Origin: Chloroflexota bacterium
Lineage (GTDB): Bacteria > Chloroflexota > Limnocylindria > QHBO01
Assembly: GCA_013697395.1 (NCBI GenBank)
Contig: JACCWY010000106.1
Location: 1-5,944 of the forward strand
Length of the DNA: 5,944 bases
Direction of reading: 5' to 3'
Shown: positions 1 to 5,233 of the stretch, piece after piece
How the letters are laid out: each line of letters opens with the position of its first letter
How positions within the stretch are numbered: position 1 is the first letter of the stretch
Translations under genes and position numbers: made by a program
The notes under the pieces: generated by a model
Database searches by the model: none
What the model was told of the DNA's origin: nothing
Seen by the model: the letters and a program-made list of their open reading frames with translations, nothing else

Positions 1-2919
1 CTTCTGGAAGAGCGCCTCCGCGTCGGGCTCCGTGAGCCCGGTGCGCATGGCGCCGCCAACGAACCGGCCGCGCTCGGCCTGCATCTTGGCGTGGCTGCGG
101 TGCGAGCCCATCGCCTTGCGGAAGATGTCGGCCTCGACCGCGGAGTAGCCGCACACCTCGATCGCCACCTGCATCACCTGCTCCTGGTACAGGATCACGC
201 CGAGCGTGTCCTCGAGGATCGGGCGCAGGCTGGGGTGGGCGTAGGTGACGGGTTCCTCGCCGGCGCGCCGTCGCAGATATGGGTGGACCGCGTTGCCCTG
301 CACCGGCCCGGGCCGGATGATCGCGACCTGCACGACGAGATCCTCGAAGCGCTCGGGCCGCGCCTTCGGCAGCGACTGCATCTGGGCGCGGGACTCGATC
401 TGGAACATGCCGACCGTGTCGGCCGCCTGGATGCTCGCGTACACCTCCGGGTCGTCGTGTGACAGGGTGTCGAGGTCGATCCGCCTTCCCGTGTCGCGTT
501 CGATGCGGTCCAGGGCGTCGCTGACCACGCCCAGGGTGCGGAGGCTGAGCAGGTCGATCTTCACCAGTCCCAGCTGCTCGACGTCCTCCTTGTCGTACTG
601 GGTCACGACCCTGTTGGGCATCGAGGCGCGTTCGATTGGAACGAGGTCGATCAGGGGTGTGCGGGTGACGAGCATGCCGCCGACATGGATGCCCAGGTGC
701 CTCGGGAAGCCGTCAATCTCGGCGCAGAGGGTGAGGAGCCACTGCCACCGGTTCCTCGGGGCGTGGGCCGCGGCGACGCTTTCCTGTCGAATATTCACGG
801 GGAGACTGTTATCCAGGAATGGAGGCCCTTGGTCGTCCCCAAGTCCCAGATTTACCAAGGTTTCGGCGTCGATTTCCGCCTCGCCAGCCTCGAATTCCCC
901 GCTTAACGGTCTGCTGGTGAATATCTGAGAGGGTTCCAGCCGCTCCGGCACGACTCGCGGCCGGCGACGCTCCTCGATCGGCATCCCGCTCTCGGGGTCC
1001 ACGCGCACGAGGCGCGGCCGCCCGCTCGACGGGCCCGGCGAGCCGTTGTCGCGTGGCGTCGGCACCGCAAGCTCCTCGCCGGCGAGCTCCCCGGAGCGCG
1101 CATAGCGCTTCGTCTCCTGCGACTCGTGCCGGACCGTCGTGACCGATGCGTCGAGCACGCGTGCCCGCTTCGGCGGGACCCAACTGCCCTGGCTGACCGG
1201 CACCGGATCGAGCGTCAGGCGTGGCCGCGGGTTCCAGGACGAATCCGACGTCGGTCGCACGAGCCCGGAGCCTCGCCCATCGCGGCCGGGCGGGACCGCC
1301 GCATCGGCCATGTCGATGCCCAGCTCGTCGAAGAGCCAGGCGAACGAGCCATCCATGGCGAGGTCGCGGGCGACGTCGGTCGCGTCGCGGGTGTCGAGCG
1401 CCTTGGCGAGGGCATCGATGCCTTCGGGTGGGAAGCCGAGCGCCTTGGCCACTTCGCGCACGGCGCTCCTGGCGCGGTAGGTGACGATGGTGCAGACCAT
1501 CGCGGCGTGATCGGCGCCGTACTTCGTGTAGAGGTACTGGATCACCTCCTCGCGCCGGTTGACGTCGAAGTCGATGTCGATGTCGGGCAACGCGCGCGCC
1601 TCGTTGATGAAGCGCTCGAAGAGGAGCTTGTGCTCGATCGGATCGACCTTGGTGATCCCCAGGCAGTAGGCCACGATCGAGTCGCCGGCGCTCCCCCGTC
1701 CCTGCCCGATGATGTCGTTCGTCCGCGCGAACTCCATGAGGTCCCACACGATCAGGAAGAACTCGGACAGGTTGGTGCGGTCGATGACGTCGAGCTCGTG
1801 CGTCAGCTGGCGCAGCGCGCGCTTGGTAATCGGCTGGTAACGACGCAGTAAGCCGCGATGTGCAAGCTGATACAGATATGAGAACGCGGTCTCCCCCTCC
1901 GGCACGCTGAAGCCCGGAAACCGATAGCGCTCGAACCCCAGCTCGAGCCTGCACTCGGCGCCGATGGCGGCGCTGCGCGCCATGCCGCTGGCCCACGCCC
2001 GTCGGCTGCGCTCGTCCGGCAGGGCTTCGCCGATGGCGGCCAGCTCGCGACCCGGCTTGAGCCGATATTCGGCGTTCGGCAGGAGCAGCTCGCGCGCCTC
2101 GGTGAGCGTGGCGCCATGGCGGATGCAGACGAGCACGTCCTGGAGTCGATGGCCGGTCGGATCGGCGTAGTGCACCTCGTTGGTGACGACCGTCGGGAGC
2201 CCCACCTCGTCGGCAAGCTCGGCCAGCTGCGCGGTGAGCCAGTCGTCGTCGGGTTCGAGGTGGTGGCTCAGCTCGACCGCGAAGTCGCCATCGGGAACGT
2301 GGCGGGCCCATACCCGCGCCGCGGCCAACGCCCTTTCGCGCTGGCCGGCAAGCAGGTGCCGCGGCACCTCGCCGTTGCGGCAGCCGGAGAGAACGAACAG
2401 GTGGCCTCGCGCCTCGTCGAGCGCCGCCTCCACGGTGTCGCGCTCGAAGACCGGGTACTGCTTCTCCCCGGCCAGGTGGCCACGGCTTGCGAGGCGGGAC
2501 AGTGCGGTGTAGCCGTCGACGTCGCGGGCGATGAGGACGAGGTGGTCGCCCGGCGTCGGCCCGGCGTGATGCTCGCCCGGCCAGCCGCGGCTGGCATGCT
2601 CGCCGCGGAGCGGATCGTTCAGCTTGCGGCCGCGTCGCGCGAGGCGAAGCTCCTCGTCGCTGCGCGGGATGGCGAGCTCGAGGCCGATGATCGGGCGGAC
2701 CGGACGCAGGCCCGCCTCGCGCGCCGCATCGGTCTCCGTCTCCTGCGCCGCCTTCCAGGCGCGAACCGCAGCATACAGGCCGGCGTGGTCGGTGATTGCC
2801 AGCGACGGCAGCCCGAGCAGGGCAGCTCGTGCGATCAGCTCCTCGGGGTGCGCGGCGCCGTCGAGGAAGCTGAAGTTGCTGTGCGCGTGAAGCTCGCAGT
2901 AGTCGTCCGGCATGTCCAT
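1..2919 (-). CDS. dnaE2: Error-prone DNA polymerase III alpha subunit DnaE2 (ImuC type), 3' end beyond window
   Basis: DnaE2 is a C-family polymerase that carries out damage-induced, mutagenic translesion synthesis in the cytoplasm. The frame is open for 973 codons to the window edge, so the C-terminal fingers, clamp-binding and OB parts are not seen. The N-terminal PHP domain (about 1-260) starts with HAHS (H11, H13) and continues with D20, TDH (H45), GLEL (E81), SGC (C180) and NEVH (E248, H250). The palm follows: QGRGSAGDS at 406-414, PDIDIDF at 445-451 (D446 and D448, catalytic) and VKIDLL at 786-791 (D789, third catalytic Asp). Between them lie REEVIQYLYTKYG and FPRHLGIHVGG, typical of DnaE2. 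MFQIESR and GVILYQEQVMQ also fit. The palm is interrupted by an insert of about 185 residues. ATG at 2919 was chosen; ATG at 2913 is an alternative. No Shine-Dalgarno sequence is seen. A LexA box lies 15 bp upstream. The family is certain; the DnaE2 subtype is very likely. Confidence 0.95.
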   Translation of the reverse strand, partial: MDMPDDYCELHAHSNFSFLDGAAHPEELIARAALLGLPSLAITDHAGLYAAVRAWKAAQETETDAAREAGLRPVRPIIGLELAIPRSDEELRLARRGRKLNDPLRGEHASRGWPGEHHAGPTPGDHLVLIARDVDGYTALSRLASRGHLAGEKQYPVFERDTVEAALDEARGHLFVLSGCRNGEVPRHLLAGQRERALAAARVWARHVPDGDFAVELSHHLEPDDDWLTAQLAELADEVGLPTVVTNEVHYADPTGHRLQDVLVCIRHGATLTEARELLLPNAEYRLKPGRELAAIGEALPDERSRRAWASGMARSAAIGAECRLELGFERYRFPGFSVPEGETAFSYLYQLAHRGLLRRYQPITKRALRQLTHELDVIDRTNLSEFFLIVWDLMEFARTNDIIGQGRGSAGDSIVAYCLGITKVDPIEHKLLFERFINEARALPDIDIDFDVNRREEVIQYLYTKYGADHAAMVCTIVTYRARSAVREVAKALGFPPEGIDALAKALDTRDATDVARDLAMDGSFAWLFDELGIDMADAAVPPGRDGRGSGLVRPTSDSSWNPRPRLTLDPVPVSQGSWVPPKRARVLDASVTTVRHESQETKRYARSGELAGEELAVPTPRDNGSPGPSSGRPRLVRVDPESGMPIEERRRPRVVPERLEPSQIFTSRPLSGEFEAGEAEIDAETLVNLGLGDDQGPPFLDNSLPVNIRQESVAAAHAPRNRWQWLLTLCAEIDGFPRHLGIHVGGMLVTRTPLIDLVPIERASMPNRVVTQYDKEDVEQLGLVKIDLLSLRTLGVVSDALDRIERDTGRRIDLDTLSHDDPEVYASIQAADTVGMFQIESRAQMQSLPKARPERFEDLVVQVAIIRPGPVQGNAVHPYLRRRAGEEPVTYAHPSLRPILEDTLGVILYQEQVMQVAIEVCGYSAVEADIFRKAMGSHRSHAKMQAERGRFVGGAMRTGLTEPDAEALFQK
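754..1311 (-). other. In-frame insert of about 185 residues in the DnaE2 palm
   Basis: This covers residues about 537-722 of DnaE2, between SFAWLFDELGI and RNRWQWLLTLCAEIDGFPR. In E. coli DnaE the second and third catalytic aspartates (403 and 555) are about 152 residues apart; here D448 and D789 are 341 apart. The insert accounts for the excess. Its first part (about 543-670) is rich in Pro, Arg, Ser and Gly and looks disordered, with basic clusters such as PPKRAR and EERRRPR. Residues 673-709 carry many Asp and Glu and no Lys or Arg. Both flanks are in the same frame and match the family, so this is not a simple frameshift. I recognise no domain. There is no intein Cys/Ser start and no terminal His-Asn. 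The boundaries are approximate. Confidence 0.8.
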
Positions 2920-2929
2920 CGGACGACCG

Positions 2930-2958
2930 ATGATAGAACGTCTGTTCTAATCAGGGAA
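2930..2958 (-). promoter_or_regulatory. Predicted dnaE2 promoter overlapping the SOS box
   Basis: TATCAT at 2930-2935 matches five of six bases of a sigma-70 type -10 element. A weak -35 (TTCCCT, 2953-2958) lies 17 bp further upstream and overlaps the last codons of the GNAT gene. Transcription would start near 2923, leaving a leader of only a few nucleotides before ATG 2919. This fits the absence of a Shine-Dalgarno sequence. The LexA palindrome covers the -10 and spacer. The -35 is poor, so confidence is moderate. Confidence 0.5.
2934..2949 (-). promoter_or_regulatory. LexA operator (SOS box), perfect 16-bp palindrome
   Basis: The sequence TAGAAC-AGAC-GTTCTA (minus strand) is a perfect inverted repeat with a 4-bp spacer. 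It matches the GAAC-N4-GTTC core of the Gram-positive type LexA box known from Bacillus, Mycobacterium and Dehalococcoides. It fills half of the 31-bp gap between the GNAT stop codon and the dnaE2 start, with its near edge 15 bp from the ATG. It overlaps the predicted -10 element, so bound LexA would block RNA polymerase. dnaE2 is a classic SOS gene, so sequence and context agree. No lexA gene is in this window. Confidence 0.92.
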
Positions 2959-3511
2959 GGGTGCGCGTGGATTCCCACCGCTCGCGAGTCAGCCGATAGA
3001 GGACGTGCCGGACCAGGTGCGGGTAGGCGACGGCGTCGACGCGCGGATGATCGAAGTCGCCGGCCGGGTCGCGGATCAGCCCGATCCGCTCCATCACGCC
3101 GATCGAACGTCGGTTCTGCGCAACCGTGAACGACACGATCTCGTCGAGCCCGACATCCGCAAAGCCGAAGCGAATCGCCTCCAGACCCGCCTCCGAGGCG
3201 TAGCCCTTGCCCCAGTGCCGGCGCGCCAGCCGCCATCCGACCTCGACCATCGGGGCACCGGTGACGAAATCGGCGGGCCACAGGCCGACGTAGCCGATGA
3301 ACGGCGCCACGTCCGGCGCCTCCACCGCCCAGAGGCTCCATCCCCGCTCGCGCCATCCGGCCTCGACGAGGTCGACGAACGCATCAGACGCCTCCCGCGA
3401 CGTCGTCCCCTGAAGGTGCTCCGTGACCATCGGGTCGGCGTTCAGCGCGGCGAACGGCTCCCGGTCGCCGTCACGCCACCGGCGGAGGAGCAGGCGCTCG
3501 GTGCGAATCAC
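2951..3511 (-). CDS. GNAT N-acetyltransferase, RimJ/RimL type
   Basis: This 186-residue protein has the size and layout of the RimJ/RimL branch of GNAT enzymes, which move an acetyl group from acetyl-CoA to a protein N-terminus or a small amine. The N-terminus reads TERLLLRRWRDGD, the typical first strand of this branch. The acetyl-CoA pyrophosphate loop is RRHWGKGYASEA (about 97-108). The motif NRRSIGVMERIG (133-144) forms the C-terminal part of the fold. The C-terminus (HVLYRLTRERW) is also family-like. The substrate cannot be told; drugs, ribosomal protein N-termini and metabolites are all possible. The start is GTG at 3511, 12 bp after the lipoprotein stop, which suggests co-transcription. 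No clear Shine-Dalgarno sequence is seen. The TGA stop lies one base from the LexA box of dnaE2. Confidence 0.92.
   Translation of the reverse strand: MIRTERLLLRRWRDGDREPFAALNADPMVTEHLQGTTSREASDAFVDLVEAGWRERGWSLWAVEAPDVAPFIGYVGLWPADFVTGAPMVEVGWRLARRHWGKGYASEAGLEAIRFGFADVGLDEIVSFTVAQNRRSIGVMERIGLIRDPAGDFDHPRVDAVAYPHLVRHVLYRLTRERWESTRTLP
3103..3118 (-). promoter_or_regulatory. Possible second LexA-like site inside the GNAT gene
   Basis: CAGAAC-CGAC-GTTCGA (minus strand) contains the full GAAC-N4-GTTC core and agrees with the dnaE2 SOS box at 13 of 16 positions, including GAC of the spacer. It lies 169 bp upstream of that box, centre to centre. However, it encodes the conserved N-R-R-S of the GNAT motif, so coding constraint explains part of the match. 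Function is unproven. Confidence 0.3.
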
Positions 3512-3523
3512 CGGCTGCGTGGG

Positions 3524-3931
3524 CTATCCGCCGGCCGGGGTCAGGACCAGCTCCACGTCGATCGTCTCGCCGCACGGCACGGTGACCCGCTGGGTCACCG
3601 AGTCGTAGCCGATGTCGACGGTCGCGATGACGAACTCGCCGGACACGCCGGGGGCGGTGAAGACGCCGTCCTCGGCCGTGCGCGCCGTGCCGCGGAACCC
3701 ACCGAGGTTCTCGATCTGGATGAGGATGTCGTCCAGCGGATTGCCGTCCGAATCGACCACGCTGCCGTTGATGCCGCTCGCCTCGATCTCGTCAGCGGCG
3801 CAGGCGATGGCGGAGGCCGACGCGACCGCGCTCGGCGACGGGGGGGCCGACCTGTCGCACGCGGCGAGCATCCCGAGGACCGCCACGAGGACGAGGAGTG
3901 CCGCCTGCCGCAATGCCCTGCTCGATGGCAT
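3524..3931 (-). CDS. Small lipoprotein with carboxypeptidase-regulatory-like beta domain
   Basis: The protein has 135 residues. The N-terminus is a lipoprotein signal peptide: positive charges at R5 and R8, a hydrophobic core ALLVLVAVLG and a lipobox LAAC with the lipidated Cys at 25. The mature protein should be anchored on the outer face of the cytoplasmic membrane. A Ser/Ala/Pro linker (about 27-42) leads to a domain at about 54-131 containing GSVVDSDGNPLDDILIQI and TAEDGVFTAPGVSGEFVI. This is the pattern of the carboxypeptidase D regulatory-like (transthyretin-like) beta-sandwich, used for surface binding rather than catalysis. C44 and C120 could form a disulfide. ATG 3931 is the only start that keeps a complete signal peptide. 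No Shine-Dalgarno sequence is seen, which fits a leaderless mRNA. The binding partner is unknown. The GNAT gene follows after 12 bp. Confidence 0.85.
   Translation of the reverse strand: MPSSRALRQAALLVLVAVLGMLAACDRSAPPSPSAVASASAIACAADEIEASGINGSVVDSDGNPLDDILIQIENLGGFRGTARTAEDGVFTAPGVSGEFVIATVDIGYDSVTQRVTVPCGETIDVELVLTPAGG
3580..3600 (-). repeat. 9-bp inverted repeat with 3-nt loop (hairpin)
   Basis: CGGTGACCC and GGGTCACCG face each other across three bases near the 3' end of the lipoprotein gene, encoding the V-T-Q-R-V-T region. The stem is perfect. No U-run follows, so it is not a factor-independent terminator. It could be an mRNA structure that affects the downstream GNAT cistron, or a chance palindrome. 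Confidence 0.5.
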
Positions 3932-3938
3932 GCGCGCC

Positions 3939-3967
3939 AGTATGCCCAGCCATCACGATCGTGCCAA
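3939..3967 (-). promoter_or_regulatory. Predicted promoter of the lipoprotein-GNAT pair, leaderless
   Basis: In the 51-bp gap between the MFS and lipoprotein genes, TTGGCA (3962-3967, five of six to the -35 consensus) is 17 bp from CATACT (3939-3944, four of six to the -10). Seven bases separate the -10 from ATG 3931, so the mRNA would begin at or next to the start codon. This agrees with the missing Shine-Dalgarno sequence. A 10-bp palindrome CACGATCGTG (3954-3963) overlaps the -35 and spacer and could be an operator. Confidence 0.45.
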
Positions 3968-3982
3968 ACGCCCGTTCGCCCG

Positions 3983-5233
3983 TCAGGCGGGCCGCGCTGC
4001 TCTGCCGCCTCGCGCCAACATGAGCGCGGCCGGCACGGCAAGGAGCGCCAGCCCCAGCAGACCGAGGGCCGCATACGAAGCGGCGTCCACCACGACCCCG
4101 GACAGGAGGCTGGCCAGCGCGGCGGTGGTCCAGATGAGCCCATCGGCCACCCCCTGCACGCGGGTCCGCTCCGCGAGCACGAGGCCGGCGGTGAGCATGG
4201 CCGAGCCGGCCACGAACCCCAGGTTCCAGCCATACCCGAGCAGGAAGAGGGCGAGGGTGAGGAGCGCCCCGCCGTCGGGCGGCGCGACGGCCGCCAGCAC
4301 CGCAGCGAGCGCCAGGGTGGTGAGGCCCGCGGCGATCACCCGAGGGCTTCCGAACCGATCGGTCAGGCGGCCCGTGATCGGCGAGAGGGCGAACATGCCG
4401 AACGTATGCGCCGACAGGACGAAGCCGACCGTGCCGAGGCCGTGGCCGTGATCGGTCAGGTGGAGCGCGGTCATCGTCATGATCAGGACCATCACCACCT
4501 GGCCGGCCACGAGCGTCACCAGGGCGACGAGGACTGACGGGTTGCGCAGCAGTGTTGCGATCGACGCGTTCGCGGTCCCCTCCGGATGCGCGCGCATGGC
4601 GGATGGGTCCGCGAGGCGGTAGGGCTCCGGACGCAGGAAGACGAACGCGATCAGGAACGCCAGTCCGATGAAGGTGACGGTCAGCAGGTACGCGCCGGCC
4701 AGTGGCGGCAGCCCGAGCAAGCCGGCGACCTCGCCCGCGGGAGCGATGAGGTTCGGCCCGGCGACCGCCCCGATGGTCGCGCCCCATACCACGGTGCCGA
4801 TCGTGCTCGCCCGTCGCTCTGGCACTGCCAGGTCGGCCGCGATGTAGCGCCCGAGCTGGCCGGCTCCGTTGGCGAAGCCGGTCAGCAGGCAGCCGACGAG
4901 AAAGAGCGGGATCGAGCCGACGAGGATGGCCGCCAGCGCCAATCCCCCGCCGACCACGCCGCCCCCGATGCCGGCCAGCATCCCGAGGCGACGGCCGAAT
5001 CGCAGCATGATGAACGAGAGCAGGCTGGCCGCAGCGGCGGTACCCAGCGTCGTCGTGGTCGTCGGGAGGCCGCCGGCCGATGCGCTTCCGGCCATCTCGG
5101 CCGCCACCAGCGTGCCGGCCGTGACCGCGGCGATGTATCCGGTCGTGCCGAGGGCCGACACCGCGAAGAGGGTCCACACCATCCGGCGCCGCAGCGCCGG
5201 CAGGCGAGCCTCGTCGATGCCGTCGATGCTCAT
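3983..5233 (-). CDS. Major facilitator superfamily (MFS) transporter
   Basis: This integral membrane protein of 416 residues is the usual size for a 12-helix MFS carrier. Hydrophobic segments run through about 18-205 and 233-405, separated by a polar central loop (about 201-232, RPEPYRLADPSAMRAHPEGT). The MFS cytoplasmic loop motif is clear in the second half as GRLTDRFGSPRVI (288-300) and degenerate in the first half as MLRFGRRLGML (76-86). TIGAVAGPNLIAPAG (153-167) resembles the helix-5 region of drug-export-like MFS proteins. A run of five Thr occurs at 58-62. The substrate is unknown; export of a small molecule is the most likely role. ATG 5233 was chosen because it overlaps the upstream VanY stop (ATGA) and places the first helix about 18 residues in. 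An in-frame start at 5314 would add 27 hydrophilic residues lying inside VanY and is less likely. Confidence 0.9.
   Translation of the reverse strand: MSIDGIDEARLPALRRRMVWTLFAVSALGTTGYIAAVTAGTLVAAEMAGSASAGGLPTTTTTLGTAAAASLLSFIMLRFGRRLGMLAGIGGGVVGGGLALAAILVGSIPLFLVGCLLTGFANGAGQLGRYIAADLAVPERRASTIGTVVWGATIGAVAGPNLIAPAGEVAGLLGLPPLAGAYLLTVTFIGLAFLIAFVFLRPEPYRLADPSAMRAHPEGTANASIATLLRNPSVLVALVTLVAGQVVMVLIMTMTALHLTDHGHGLGTVGFVLSAHTFGMFALSPITGRLTDRFGSPRVIAAGLTTLALAAVLAAVAPPDGGALLTLALFLLGYGWNLGFVAGSAMLTAGLVLAERTRVQGVADGLIWTTAALASLLSGVVVDAASYAALGLLGLALLAVPAALMLARGGRAARPA
5230..5233 (-). other. ATGA start-stop overlap of VanY and MFS genes
   Basis: The TGA stop of the carboxypeptidase (5232-5230) shares bases with the ATG start of the transporter (5233-5231). 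Such overlaps usually mean that one mRNA is read by reinitiating ribosomes. A GGAG lies about 14 bases upstream of this ATG, a little far for an optimal Shine-Dalgarno sequence. The overlap is the main evidence for the MFS start. Confidence 0.85.

Noticed and set aside
754..1311. Intein within DnaE2
   Set aside because: The extra segment has no Cys/Ser at a clear start, no terminal His-Asn followed by Cys/Ser/Thr, and no homing-endonuclease or Hint motifs. Its composition is low-complexity and charged.
809..2311. Long alternative minus-strand reading frame of about 500 codons
   Set aside because: It is rich in Arg/Ala/Pro/Gly without any family motif and lies over the DnaE2 frame, which has canonical polymerase motifs. 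This is the usual GC-rich shadow.
1126..3129. Plus-strand open frames of 241 and 337 codons (1126-1851 and 2116-3129)
   Set aside because: Both are antisense to dnaE2, which explains the sequence fully. They show no family signature or promoter and ribosome-site context.
3932..3982. Factor-independent terminator after the MFS gene
   Set aside because: No stable stem followed by a T-run exists in this 51-bp gap; the palindrome there is only 10 bp with no loop.
3005..4537. Plus-strand open frame of about 510 codons
   Set aside because: It runs antisense to the GNAT, lipoprotein and MFS genes. Its product is Arg/Glu/His/Gly-rich with no recognisable domain, as expected for the complement of GC3-rich genes.
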